DNA of 64,000 nucleotides from Flavobacteriaceae bacterium (GCA_021647885.1 JAKITV010000005.1:23069-87068); one strand, 5' to 3'. Shown: positions 8,040-17,156, counted from the stretch's first letter. Notes: generated from the sequence alone by a model not told the origin. Numbers and translations are program-made.

Positions 8040-9223
8040 AAAAATTAGTAATAGCATATAGTGGAGGTTTAGATACTTCGTATTGTGCAGTCCATTTGTC
8101 TAAAGATAAAGGATTTGAAGTACATGCAGTAAGTGTGAATACTGGTGGGTTTTCCCAAAAAGAAATTGATACTATTGAAGCAAATGCATATAAAATGGGT
8201 GTTTCAACATATAAGAATATTGATGCTGTAGCAACATTTTATCAAAAAGTAATAAAGTATTTAGTATTTGGAAATGTGCTGAAAAATAACACCTATCCTT
8301 TATCAGTTAGTGCCGAACGTATTGTTCAAGCCATTGAAATAGTAGATTATGCAAAAAGCATTAATGCCGAATATATTGCTCATGGAAGTACAGGAGCAGG
8401 AAATGACCAAGTTAGATTCGATATGATTTTTCAAACTTTAGCACCAAAAATAAAAATTATTACGTCAATAAGAGATAATAATCTCTCAAGAGAAGAGGAG
8501 ATCGATTATTTAAAAAGGAATGGAGTCGATATGTCTTGGGAGAAAGCAAAATATTCTATAAACAAAGGACTTTGGGGAACAAGTGTTGGAGGAGAAGAAA
8601 CCTTAACTTCAGAAAACCCATTACCAGAACATGCATACCCTTCGCAATTAGAAAAAGAAGGTGAAGAAAAAGTAACACTTTCTTTTAATAAAGGAGAATT
8701 GGTTGCTGTAAATGGAAAAGAGAATAGTCCTCAAATTAATATTAAGTTATTGAATGATTTAGCGTCAGCTTATGCCATTGGTAGAGATATTCACGTTGGA
8801 GACACTATTGTAGGGATTAAAGGACGTGTAGGTTTTGAAGCTGCTGCTGCTTTAATCATCATAAAAGCACATCATTTACTTGAGAAACACACACTAACCA
8901 AATGGCAAATGCAGCATAAAGATTATTTGGCAAGTTTTTACGGAATGCATTTACACGAAGGACAATATTTAGATCCTGTAATGCGAAATATTGAAGCCTT
9001 TTTACAAAGTAGTCAAGAGCAAGTTTCAGGCGATGTTTTTGTTACTTTAAAACCATATCATTTTACCCTTGACGGAATTAACTCTGAACATGATTTAATG
9101 AATATCGATTTTGGAAGTTACGGCGAAATAAATAAAAGTTGGACAGCAGATGAAGCAAAAGGATTCATTAAAATTCTTGGCAATCAGAATAAAATTTATC
9201 ATCAAATAAATAAGACATTATGA
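8036..9223 (+). CDS. argG: Argininosuccinate synthase
   Basis: Joins citrulline and aspartate with ATP to argininosuccinate in the cytoplasm. The N-terminal PP-loop (VIAYSGGLDTS) and the family signature around AHGSTGAGNDQVRFD are present, and 395 residues is the normal length. It overlaps the GNAT gene upstream and argC downstream by 4 bp each. Confidence 0.97.
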   Translation: MKKLVIAYSGGLDTSYCAVHLSKDKGFEVHAVSVNTGGFSQKEIDTIEANAYKMGVSTYKNIDAVATFYQKVIKYLVFGNVLKNNTYPLSVSAERIVQAIEIVDYAKSINAEYIAHGSTGAGNDQVRFDMIFQTLAPKIKIITSIRDNNLSREEEIDYLKRNGVDMSWEKAKYSINKGLWGTSVGGEETLTSENPLPEHAYPSQLEKEGEEKVTLSFNKGELVAVNGKENSPQINIKLLNDLASAYAIGRDIHVGDTIVGIKGRVGFEAAAALIIIKAHHLLEKHTLTKWQMQHKDYLASFYGMHLHEGQYLDPVMRNIEAFLQSSQEQVSGDVFVTLKPYHFTLDGINSEHDLMNIDFGSYGEINKSWTADEAKGFIKILGNQNKIYHQINKTL

Positions 9224-10197
9224 TACAAGTAGGAATAATTGGAGGTGCAGGTTATACAGCAGGAGAGTTAATAAGAATTTTGCTTTTTCATTCAAAAGCA
9301 GTCATTAACTTTATCTATAGCACGTCAAATGCAGGCAATAAAGTAAGTAGTGTCCATCAGGATTTGGTTGGATCAACAGATTTGATTTTCACAAATGAAA
9401 TCAACACAGAAGTAAATGTGCTATTCTTGTGTTTAGGTCATGGAAATTCGAAAGCATTTTTAGAAGAGCATTCGTTTTCTAAAAACACTAAAATCATCGA
9501 TTTAAGTAACGATTTTAGATTGAAAGCTGATAAAGTTTTTAATGATAAAACGTTTGTATATGGTTTGCCTGAATTACAAAAAGAAGACATAAGGAGAGCA
9601 AACTATATTGCTAATCCAGGTTGTTTTGCAACTGCCATTCAATTAGCAATTTTACCATTAGCACATCAAAACGTGTTAGATAAAGATGTTCACGTAAATG
9701 CGGTTACTGGAGCAACTGGAGCAGGAACATCTTTATCAAAGACCACACACTTTACGTGGCGAGACAATAACTTTTCCTATTACAAACCATTTATACACCA
9801 ACATTTAGGAGAAATACATCAAACAGTAAAGCAATTACAGGATGATTTTACTTCAGAAATTCTTTTTATTCCAAACAGAGGTAATTTTTCGAGAGGCGTT
9901 TTTGCTATTGTTTATACCAATTTTGACGGTAGTTTATATGACGCGAAAGCGATGTATAAATCGTTTTACAAAGATGCTGAGTTTACATTTGTTTCAGATG
10001 AAGAATTGCATTTAAAACAAGTAGTAAATACCAACAAATGCTTGATTCATTTGTATAAACACAACAATAAATTATTAATTACAAGTATTATAGATAACCT
10101 CCTAAAAGGAGCTTCTGGTCAAGCTGTTCAAAATATGAATTTAATGTTTGGTTTTGCTGAAACAGAAGGATTACAACTTAAAGCAAATTATTTTTAA
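9220..10197 (+). CDS. argC: N-acetyl-gamma-glutamyl-phosphate reductase
   Basis: NADPH-dependent reduction of N-acyl-glutamyl phosphate to the semialdehyde. The Rossmann motif GIIGGAGYTAGEL and the active-site cysteine motif NPGCFATA are visible; 325 residues is normal. The gene overlaps argG by 4 bp. It is separated from proC by 56 bp that contain a perfect palindromic repeat. Confidence 0.96.
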   Translation: MIQVGIIGGAGYTAGELIRILLFHSKAVINFIYSTSNAGNKVSSVHQDLVGSTDLIFTNEINTEVNVLFLCLGHGNSKAFLEEHSFSKNTKIIDLSNDFRLKADKVFNDKTFVYGLPELQKEDIRRANYIANPGCFATAIQLAILPLAHQNVLDKDVHVNAVTGATGAGTSLSKTTHFTWRDNNFSYYKPFIHQHLGEIHQTVKQLQDDFTSEILFIPNRGNFSRGVFAIVYTNFDGSLYDAKAMYKSFYKDAEFTFVSDEELHLKQVVNTNKCLIHLYKHNNKLLITSIIDNLLKGASGQAVQNMNLMFGFAETEGLQLKANYF

Positions 10198-10205
10198 TTA
10201 AACCA

Positions 10206-10238
10206 AGACCTCACAGGTTTTTAAAACCTGTGAGGTCT
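10206..10238. repeat. 33-bp perfect palindrome (copy 1)
   Basis: AGACCTCACAGGTTTT, one central T, then its exact reverse complement. An identical 33-bp copy is at 56325-56357. It fills the argC-proC gap. Here it is followed by A residues, so it is not a good forward terminator. Confidence 0.9.
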
Positions 10239-10253
10239 AAAAAAAAATAAACT

Positions 10254-11054
10254 ATGAAAATAGCAATTATAGGTACAGGAAATTTAGGATGCTCAATCGC
10301 AAAAGGATTGATTACAGCAAATGCCATTACAACTTTGTATTTAACCAAAAGGAATTTAAGTTCGATTCAAGATTTTGAAGGCTACAAAAATGTTATTATT
10401 ACTTCTAACAATATTGAAGCAGTAAAGAATTCGGATATTTTAATTTTTGCCGTTCAGCCAGCACATTTTGAATCTATTTTAAAAGACATTGCACCTTTTT
10501 TAACAGAAAATCATGTATTAATTTCTACTATTACTGGTTTTGTAATTTCAAAGATTGAAGCTCTTGTTGGTCAGGAGCAATTTATTATTAGAGCCATGCC
10601 AAATACAGCCATAGCAGTTGGAAAATCTATGACCTGTTTATGTAGTAATGAAAATAGTAAAAAACGCATAAAGATTGCCGAAGCTATTTTTAACCGTTTA
10701 GGAACGTCTATTTCTATTCCTGAAGACCAAATGCAAGCTGCAACTGTAGTTTGTGCCAGCGGAATTGCCTTTTGGATGCGTCTTATAAGAGCGACAACAC
10801 AAGCCGCAATTCAATTGGGTTTTGATGCTAAAGAAGCACAAGAGCTCGCCATGCATACTTGTGAAGGCGCAGCCAATTTGTTAATTACAACAGGCAATCA
10901 TCCAGAACAGGAAATTGATAAAGTAACAACACCAAAAGGATGCACCATTGAAGGTTTGAACGAAATGGAACATAAAGGGTTAAGTTCATCTTTAATTCAA
11001 GGTATGGTTACTTCGTTCAATAAAATTAACACTATTAAGACAGAACAATTATGA
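10254..11054 (+). CDS. proC: Pyrroline-5-carboxylate reductase
   Basis: Reduces pyrroline-5-carboxylate to proline with NAD(P)H. The N-terminal GTGNLGCSIAKGL dinucleotide fold, RAMPNTA and the C-terminal signature around TPKGCTIEGLNEME are seen; length 266 is normal. Its place inside the arginine operon, overlapping argD by 4 bp, is typical for Bacteroidota and links ornithine/arginine and proline synthesis. Confidence 0.95.
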   Translation: MKIAIIGTGNLGCSIAKGLITANAITTLYLTKRNLSSIQDFEGYKNVIITSNNIEAVKNSDILIFAVQPAHFESILKDIAPFLTENHVLISTITGFVISKIEALVGQEQFIIRAMPNTAIAVGKSMTCLCSNENSKKRIKIAEAIFNRLGTSISIPEDQMQAATVVCASGIAFWMRLIRATTQAAIQLGFDAKEAQELAMHTCEGAANLLITTGNHPEQEIDKVTTPKGCTIEGLNEMEHKGLSSSLIQGMVTSFNKINTIKTEQL

Positions 11055-12175
11055 GCTTATTTAATGTATATCCTTTATTCGACATTACACCTGTAAGAGC
11101 CAAAGATGTATATGTGTTTGACGAAAAAGGAATAAAATATTTGGATCTTTATGGAGGTCATGCTGTGATTTCTATTGGACATTCGCATCCTGAATATATA
11201 ACAAAAATAAGTGAACAGTTAAATACAATTGGGTTTTATAGCAACTCGATTCAGAATCCTTTGCAAGTTGAATTGGTTGAAAAACTAGGACAACTTTCTG
11301 GTTGTGAAAACTACCAATTGTTTTTATGTAATTCTGGAGCCGAAGCTAATGAAAATGCATTGAAGTTAGCATCGTTTCATACAAACAAAAAAAAGGTGCT
11401 GTCATTTAAAAATTCGTTTCATGGCAGAACTTCGGCAGCAGTTGCTGTAACTGATAATCCTAAAATTGTAGCGCCAATTAATGCCCAGCAAAACGTTGAG
11501 TTTGTAGCATTGGGTGATTTAGAAGCTGTAGAAAAAGTGTTGTATAACAATGATATTTGTGCAGTAATTGTTGAGGTTATTCAGGGCATTGGAGGTTTGG
11601 ATGAAAGCACTTCAGAATTTTATCAAGGCTTAAAGAAATTATGTAAAAAACACAATACACTTTTAATTGTAGATGAGGTGCAATCTGGCTTTGGAAGAAC
11701 AGGCGATTTCTTTGCGTTTCAAAAACATAATATTGAGCCTGATATTATTTCTATGGCAAAAGGTATGGGAAATGGTTTCCCAATTGGAGGAATTTTAATT
11801 CATCCAGATATTAAAGCATCTTTTGGGTTATTAGGAACAACATTTGGTGGCAATCATTTGGCTTGTGCAGCATCACTGTCAGTGTTAAAGGTGTTAGAGA
11901 GCGAACAATTAATGCAAAACGCAAAAGATGTTTCAGAATATTTTATTAAAAAAGCACAATCTATACCAGAAGTAAAAGCAGTTAAAGGAAGAGGTTTAAT
12001 GTTAGGATTAGAGTTTGATTTTAATATTTCAGAATTACGAAAAAAACTCATTTTCGAGCATCATATTTTTACAGGAAGTGCAAAAAATCCAAATTTATTG
12101 AGAATACTTCCTCCATTAACTATTCAAAAGCACCATATCGATGTGTTTTTTGAAGCATTACGGCAGGAATTGTGA
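11051..12175 (+). CDS. argD: Acetylornithine (or succinylornithine) aminotransferase
   Basis: Class-III PLP aminotransferase of 374 residues. Signatures in order: NSGAEANENALKLA, SFHGRT, VDEVQSGFGRTG and the PLP-lysine motif SMAKGMGNGFPIG. It transaminates N-acylglutamate semialdehyde to N-acylornithine. Translationally coupled to proC by a 4-bp overlap; followed by 82 bp holding two palindromic repeats. Confidence 0.95.
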   Translation: MSLFNVYPLFDITPVRAKDVYVFDEKGIKYLDLYGGHAVISIGHSHPEYITKISEQLNTIGFYSNSIQNPLQVELVEKLGQLSGCENYQLFLCNSGAEANENALKLASFHTNKKKVLSFKNSFHGRTSAAVAVTDNPKIVAPINAQQNVEFVALGDLEAVEKVLYNNDICAVIVEVIQGIGGLDESTSEFYQGLKKLCKKHNTLLIVDEVQSGFGRTGDFFAFQKHNIEPDIISMAKGMGNGFPIGGILIHPDIKASFGLLGTTFGGNHLACAASLSVLKVLESEQLMQNAKDVSEYFIKKAQSIPEVKAVKGRGLMLGLEFDFNISELRKKLIFEHHIFTGSAKNPNLLRILPPLTIQKHHIDVFFEALRQEL

Positions 12176-12180
12176 AATAT

Positions 12181-12207
12181 CCTGCAAGGTTTTTGAAACC
12201 TTGTAGG
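12181..12207. repeat. Imperfect palindrome in the argD-argF' gap
   Basis: CCTGCAAGGTTT, TTG, AAACCTTGTAGG: 12-bp arms with one G-U pair. Related in style to the 33-bp palindrome upstream of proC. Confidence 0.75.
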
Positions 12208-12239
12208 TTTAAAATTAAATAGAAGTTCAATTAAAAAGA

Positions 12240-12257
12240 TTCCCACTTTCGTGAGAA
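12240..12257 (+). repeat. Hairpin repeat directly before the argF' start
   Basis: TTCCCAC-TTTC-GTGAGAA ends just before the ATG at 12258 (or 7 nt before the in-frame ATG at 12264). It has the same layout as the hairpins before argH (15236) and metF (29848). Confidence 0.7.
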
Positions 12258-13199
12258 ATGAATATGAAAAAATATACAGACATAAAAGACATAGCAAATC
12301 TCTCTGAAACCATTCAAGAAGCCATTCAATTGAAACAAAATCCATTTCAATTTGAATATTTAGGAAAGCACAAAACCTTGGTCATGTTATTTTTCAACTC
12401 TAGTTTAAGAACACGATTAAGTACCGAAAAAGCAGCAAAAAATTTGGGGATGCAAGTCATGGTTTTAAACGTAACAGATGCCTGGAATTTAGAGTTTGAA
12501 GATGGAACAATTATGAATTTAAACACTTCCGAACACATCAAAGAAGCTGCTCAAGTTATTTCGCAATATGCCGATATTATTGCTGTGAGAGCATTCCCTA
12601 GTTTGATAAATAAGCAAAAAGATGAGTTAGAAATTGTGCTCAGTGGCTTTATAAATTATGCTTCTGTGCCAATTATAAATATGGAAAGTTCAATGGCACA
12701 TCCTTTACAAGCATTAACAGATGGCATTACCATAGAAGAGTTAAAAACTAATAAAAACCCAAAAGTAGTATTGTCTTGGGCACCACATCCAAAAGCATTG
12801 CCGCATGCTGTGGCAAATTCGTTTGTAAAAATGATGCAAGAGCTAGAAGTGGATTTTAGTATTACCCATCCTGAAGGCTATGAGTTGAGTAGAGAAATAA
12901 CAAAAGGCACACCAATTAATTACAATCAGAAAGAGGCTTTAAAGGACGCCGATTTTGTGTATGTGAAGAATTGGAGTAGTTATAATGATTATGGGAAAGT
13001 TTTAAATGAAGATACAAATTGGATGATGACACAAGAGAAGCTTGGGAAAGCCAAGTTTATGCATTGTTTGCCAGTACGACGAAATGTGGTTGTTGAGGAT
13101 GCTATTTTAGATAGTGAGCAATCTATAGTGATTCAACAAGCCAATAATAGAACGTTTGCAGCACAAATTGTTTTAAAGAAAATATTAGAAAATTTATAA
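12258..13199 (+). CDS. argF': N-acetyl/N-succinyl-ornithine carbamoyltransferase (argF')
   Basis: Transcarbamylase fold with the carbamoyl-phosphate motif SSLRTRLSTEKAA (in place of STRT of classical OTCase), VRAFPSL and the MHCLPVRRN signature. At 313 residues, with these motifs, it belongs to the branch acting on N-acylated ornithine, known for N-succinylornithine in Bacteroides and N-acetylornithine in Xanthomonas. Which acyl group is used cannot be decided from my reading. The start could be ATG 12258 or 12264. No ordinary argF is in the window, in line with a pathway that deacylates after carbamoylation. Confidence 0.92.
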   Translation: MNMKKYTDIKDIANLSETIQEAIQLKQNPFQFEYLGKHKTLVMLFFNSSLRTRLSTEKAAKNLGMQVMVLNVTDAWNLEFEDGTIMNLNTSEHIKEAAQVISQYADIIAVRAFPSLINKQKDELEIVLSGFINYASVPIINMESSMAHPLQALTDGITIEELKTNKNPKVVLSWAPHPKALPHAVANSFVKMMQELEVDFSITHPEGYELSREITKGTPINYNQKEALKDADFVYVKNWSSYNDYGKVLNEDTNWMMTQEKLGKAKFMHCLPVRRNVVVEDAILDSEQSIVIQQANNRTFAAQIVLKKILENL

Positions 13200-13205
13200 T
13201 AAAAT

Positions 13206-13230
13206 GTCAGGTTGAGCGCAGTCGAAACCT
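13206..13230. repeat. Palindromic repeat in the argF'-argB gap
   Basis: GTCAGGTTGAGCGCAGTCGA continuing to AACCT. AGGTT and AACCT form the arms, and the centre TTGAGCGCAGTCGAA belongs to a family seen also at 15119-15140 and, altered, inside argS. Confidence 0.75.
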
Positions 13231-13246
13231 ATTTAAGTATAAAATT

Positions 13247-14026
13247 ATGAAGACACTAAAAATCATAAAAATAGGAGGAAACATTATTGATAACGAAGAT
13301 GCGTTACACTCTTTTTTAAAAGAGTTTTCTAAGCTAAAAGGATCTAAAATTCTAGTTCATGGCGGCGGGAAATTAGCAACCCAATTAGCTAATAAAATGA
13401 ATGTTGAAGTTAAAATGAGTAATGGCAGACGTATTACTGATGTAGAAACATTAGACATAATTACTATGGTTTACGCAGGAAAAATCAATAAAACAATTGT
13501 TGCAAAATTACAGGCACAGCAATGTAATGCAGTTGGATTTTCGGGTGCAGACGGCAATACTATTGTGTCTGTAAAGCGACATGTAAAAGAGGTAGATTTC
13601 GGATATGTTGGAGATGTTGTTATGGTGAATATTTCAGTATTGAAAACCCTTTTAAAAACTAATTGTACACCAGTTTTTTGTGCTATTACGCACGATGAAA
13701 ATGGACAATTACTAAACACAAATGCTGATACTATAGCTAGTGAATTGGCAATTGCTTTTGCAGAAGTGTATAAAACAGAGTTATACTACTGTTTTGAGAA
13801 GAGTGGAGTACTTGAAAATGTTGATGACAATGCTTCAGTGATTGAAGATATAACTACCGAAAATTTTCAAACTTTGAAAGATCAAGGCACTATAGCCGAT
13901 GGTATGTTACCAAAATTAGACAACTGCTTTCATGCAATAGCACACAATGTAAGCAAAGTATGTATTGGGAAACCAGAATTGCTTTTTAATTCAAAATCAA
14001 AATTCACAACAATTACAGCTAAATGA
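13247..14026 (+). CDS. argB: Acetylglutamate kinase
   Basis: Amino-acid kinase fold of 259 residues: IIKIGGNIID at the N-terminus, LVHGGGKLATQLA and a C-terminal DGMLPKLDNC. It phosphorylates N-acylglutamate. Overlaps argE by 4 bp. Confidence 0.95.
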   Translation: MKTLKIIKIGGNIIDNEDALHSFLKEFSKLKGSKILVHGGGKLATQLANKMNVEVKMSNGRRITDVETLDIITMVYAGKINKTIVAKLQAQQCNAVGFSGADGNTIVSVKRHVKEVDFGYVGDVVMVNISVLKTLLKTNCTPVFCAITHDENGQLLNTNADTIASELAIAFAEVYKTELYYCFEKSGVLENVDDNASVIEDITTENFQTLKDQGTIADGMLPKLDNCFHAIAHNVSKVCIGKPELLFNSKSKFTTITAK

Positions 14027-15090
14027 TACAAGAACGATTAATAACAAATGCGATAACCTTACTCAAAAACCTAATTGAGACGCCTTCTTTTTCTTCTCAA
14101 GAAGAAAAAACAGCTACGCTTATTGAGAACTGGTTCAAACAGCAAAATATCCCTTTTAATAGAACGATTAATAATGTATGGGCAACCAATGCATATTTTG
14201 ACGACACTAAACCAACACTGTTGCTCAATTCGCATCACGATACGGTAAAACCTAATAATGCTTACACTAAAGATCCTTTTAAGGCTGTAGTTGAAAACGG
14301 AAAATTATTCGGTTTAGGCAGCAATGATGCAGGTGGTTGTTTGGTGTCTTTATTGGCAACGTTTATCCGTTTTTATAATGAAAAGCATCTGAAATATAAC
14401 TTGGTTTTTGTGGCTTCTGCCGAAGAAGAAAGTAGTGGCAAAAACGGATTGAATAGTATGCTAAATGTCATTCCAAAGGTTGATGTCGCTATTGTTGGCG
14501 AACCAACACTTATGAATTTAGCTGTAGCTGAAAAAGGGCTGGTGGTTTTTGATGCTATTGTAAAAGGAACACCAAGTCATGCAGCACATACTAACGCCGA
14601 TAATGCAATTTATAATACGATTAATGTATTGAAATGGTTTAAAGACTTTCAATTTAAAAAGAGTTCAGAAACATTAGGTAATGTAAAAATGACAGTCACA
14701 CAAATCAATGCTGGGAAGCAACATAATGCAGTTCCAGATGAGGTAAAATTGGTGATAGATGTTCGTGTAAATGACGCATATACTAATCAAGAGATAACAG
14801 AATTATTGGTTAACAATGCACCTTGCGATAGTATTGTGCCGAGAAGCTTAAGGTTAAATTCCTCAGCAATTCCAATAAATCACGAATTAGTGCAAGCTGG
14901 ATTAGCAATAGGAAGAACAACTTATGGCTCGCCAACCTTATCAGATCAAGCAGTATTGAGTTGTCCATCCCTAAAATTAGGACCTGGAGATAGCACACGT
15001 TCACATTCGGCAGATGAATTTATTTACATCAATGAAATTGAAGAAGGAATACAAATTTATGTTGATTTATTGAAGAAGGTAATTGTATAG
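14023..15090 (+). CDS. argE: M20-family acetylornithine/acetylcitrulline deacetylase
   Basis: Metallopeptidase of the M20 family, 355 residues. Metal-site motifs appear in order: LNSHHDTV, GLGSNDAGG, ASAEEESSG and, near the C-terminus, GPGDSTRSHSADE. It should remove the N-acyl group after carbamoylation (acylcitrulline to citrulline), given the argF'-type transcarbamylase next door. Coupled to argB by a 4-bp overlap. Confidence 0.9.
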   Translation: MIQERLITNAITLLKNLIETPSFSSQEEKTATLIENWFKQQNIPFNRTINNVWATNAYFDDTKPTLLLNSHHDTVKPNNAYTKDPFKAVVENGKLFGLGSNDAGGCLVSLLATFIRFYNEKHLKYNLVFVASAEEESSGKNGLNSMLNVIPKVDVAIVGEPTLMNLAVAEKGLVVFDAIVKGTPSHAAHTNADNAIYNTINVLKWFKDFQFKKSSETLGNVKMTVTQINAGKQHNAVPDEVKLVIDVRVNDAYTNQEITELLVNNAPCDSIVPRSLRLNSSAIPINHELVQAGLAIGRTTYGSPTLSDQAVLSCPSLKLGPGDSTRSHSADEFIYINEIEEGIQIYVDLLKKVIV

Positions 15091-15187
15091 TGTCATAACG
15101 AGGGGTGAAGCTAAGCCAGTACTGAGCGTAGTCGAAGTATGGTTACTTATAATTATTAAACAGATTGCTTCATTTCATTCGCAATGA
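15091..15187. repeat. Composite palindromic repeat in the argE-argH gap
   Basis: Begins GTCATAACGAG and ends CGCAATGAC, which form outer arms, with an inner GTACTGAGCGTAGTCGAAGT element (15119-15140). It looks like two common flavobacterial GTCAT-type repeats combined. Confidence 0.7.
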
Positions 15188-15235
15188 CGTATTTAATGAT
15201 AAAATTAGAAAATAACTTAAAAAAGGAAGTAGAGA

Positions 15236-15253
15236 TTTCTGCTTTCGCAGAAA
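15236..15253 (+). repeat. Hairpin repeat directly before the argH start
   Basis: TTTCTGC-TTTC-GCAGAAA, a perfect 7-bp stem with a TTTC loop, ends 3 nt before the argH ATG at 15257. Confidence 0.8.
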
Positions 15254-15256
15254 ATT

Positions 15257-16531
15257 ATGAAACTCTGGGACAAAGGAATATCAATCGATAAAAAAATAGA
15301 ACTATTTACCGTTGGCAACGACAGAGAAATAGACTTGCATATTGCAAAATACGACGTGCAAGCCTCTTTGGCACATGCTAAAATGTTGAATAAAATTAAG
15401 ATTATTTCTGCGGAAGAATTGCAACAACTTGAAGAAGGGTTAAATACATTGCAACAACAAATTGAAAACAATACGTTTGCAATCGAGCCTCAATTTGAAG
15501 ATGTGCATTCAAAAATTGAATTCGAACTCACAAAAAAATATGGAAACGTTGGAAAAAAAATCCATACAGCACGTTCCAGAAACGATCAGGTGTTGGTGGC
15601 TTTGCATTTATTCTATAAAGACAACTTAAAACTGGTTTATGATAAAACTAAAGTTCTATTTAATACACTGCTACAACTAGCCGATACGCATAAAGATAGT
15701 TTGCTTCCAGGATATACACATTTGCAAGTGGCAATGCCATCATCATTTGGGTTGTGGTTTTCAGCCTATGCCGAATTATTGATAGACGATGTATATCTGT
15801 TACATGCAGCGTTAAAAACCGTAGATCAAAATCCGTTGGGTTCAGCAGCTGGTTATGGAAGTTCGTTTCCTATTGACAGAGAATTTACAACACAAGAATT
15901 GAAGTTTTCAACCTTAAAATACAATGTTGTTGCTGCACAAATGAGTCGTGGTAAAAGCGAACGCACCATTGCCGCATCTTTAGGAAGTTTGTGCAATACC
16001 TTGGGACGATTTGCAATGGACATTTGTTTATATATGAGCCAGAATTTTGATTTTATTTCGTTTCCAGATGCGCTCACCACAGGAAGTAGCATTATGCCGC
16101 ATAAAAAAAACCCAGATGTGTTTGAATTAATTAGAGGCAAGTGTAATAAGATTCAAGCCTTGCATACAGAAATGCTGTTAATTACCAACAATTTACCTAG
16201 TGGTTACCATCGCGATTTTCAGCTATTAAAGGAAAATATGATTACTGCTTTTGAAGACGTGAATGATATTTTAGACATTTTTAATTATGCCATCCAGCAA
16301 GTAATTGTAAAGGAAATCGATCTAAAAGATGAAAAATATAAACATCTTTTTACAGTAGATAGTATTAATAATTTGGTAGTTGAGGGCTTATCGTTTAGAG
16401 AGGCATACCAACAAATTGGAGAGGAAGTAAAAACAGGAACTTACAAACCAGAACCTTCAAAGCAGCATACACATATTGGCAGTATTCATAATTTATGTTT
16501 GGATAAGATTAGAGAGAAGTTTCCAGATTAG
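15257..16531 (+). CDS. argH: Argininosuccinate lyase
   Basis: Fumarase/aspartase-superfamily enzyme that releases arginine and fumarate. The signature GSSIMPHKKNPD and HTARSRNDQV are present; 424 residues is slightly short but normal for Bacteroidota. It is the last gene of the operon and is followed by a 92-bp repeat and a strong terminator. Confidence 0.96.
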   Translation: MKLWDKGISIDKKIELFTVGNDREIDLHIAKYDVQASLAHAKMLNKIKIISAEELQQLEEGLNTLQQQIENNTFAIEPQFEDVHSKIEFELTKKYGNVGKKIHTARSRNDQVLVALHLFYKDNLKLVYDKTKVLFNTLLQLADTHKDSLLPGYTHLQVAMPSSFGLWFSAYAELLIDDVYLLHAALKTVDQNPLGSAAGYGSSFPIDREFTTQELKFSTLKYNVVAAQMSRGKSERTIAASLGSLCNTLGRFAMDICLYMSQNFDFISFPDALTTGSSIMPHKKNPDVFELIRGKCNKIQALHTEMLLITNNLPSGYHRDFQLLKENMITAFEDVNDILDIFNYAIQQVIVKEIDLKDEKYKHLFTVDSINNLVVEGLSFREAYQQIGEEVKTGTYKPEPSKQHTHIGSIHNLCLDKIREKFPD

Positions 16532-16623
16532 TTGACTTTGTGAGAAAAACAGTCGAACTTCGTTTAACAGTTGCTAATAAGAATTAAAACTCTGATTTGC
16601 TTAATATTAAACGAAACTTAAAA
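16532..16623 (+). repeat. ~92-bp dispersed element (copy 1), after argH
   Basis: From TTGACTTTGT through AACTTCGTTTAACAGTTG to ATATTAAACGAAACTTAAAA. It aligns over its whole length with the reverse complement of 37299-37391, after argS. CGTTTAA and TTAAACG can pair to form a long hairpin. It starts one base after the argH stop codon. Confidence 0.75.
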
Positions 16624-16630
16624 TTCATAA

Positions 16631-16658
16631 AAAAAGAGCATGATTAAATGCTCTTTTT
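16631..16658. terminator. Bidirectional terminator after argH
   Basis: AAAAAGAGCAT, loop GATTAA, ATGCTCTTTTT: a perfect 11-bp stem with A- and T-runs on both sides. It should end the arg operon and any leftward transcription from the leuB fragment. Confidence 0.88.
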
Positions 16659-16687
16659 AGAATCCACGAATAATAACGAACTAACAA

Positions 16688-16987
16688 CTAAATAATAGTT
16701 GACTGCCCTAAATGTATGTTTGTAAAGTTAAGGTTACTATCATTTGGGTTGTTTATAACATCTTCAATAAAATCACCCACTTTTGTTGTGGTAATATTAT
16801 CGTATTTTGTATTTATATCTGGAGTTGTGATATGAAGTTTTAACGATTTTTCAACTGCATTTTTAATTAATTGAGCTTCTTCAAACAATTCAAAATGATC
16901 TAATAACATAGCAACCGATAAAATGGAAGCTATTGGGTTGGCAATACCTTTGCCTTTGGCTTGAGGATACGACCCATGAATGGGCTT
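16688..16987 (-). pseudogene. Truncated duplicate of the leuB 3' end
   Basis: The minus strand encodes about 100 residues matching the C-terminus of the intact LeuB at 18036-19154, from PIHGSYPQAKGKGIANP to GQSTII and stop. Over the 73 residues of the track ORF only three differ, although the DNA differs at roughly one site in ten, mostly at third positions. Upstream, similarity stops at the proline of EPIHGS and the frame meets a stop (TAA), so it has lost about 270 N-terminal residues and cannot work as an enzyme. It is separated from leuB by an acetyltransferase gene. Confidence 0.9.
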
Positions 16988-16998
16988 TTAAAAACTGA

Positions 16999-17097
16999 CT
17001 ACCTACTAAACTTAATGAACCAAAACACATTCAGTTTGAGGAATTGTATATCCGCCCAGAACCACATTGTGTAAGTTGTGACATATTAGGCAAATAA
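16999..17097 (+). pseudogene. Possible 3' remnant of an unidentified gene
   Basis: One plus frame is open for about 32 codons to a TAA and reads like real protein (FEELYIRPEPHCVSCD, then ILGK), but it has no start codon and follows a stop at 16996-16998. It lies between the leuB fragment and the acetyltransferase. I do not recognise the protein. It may be the tail of a gene brought in with the acetyltransferase. Confidence 0.3.
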
Positions 17098-17156
17098 CTC
17101 CTTAAAATTATCTTTATTTTTTGTTAACTATTACTATAAAGTAACTATCTTAGCTT

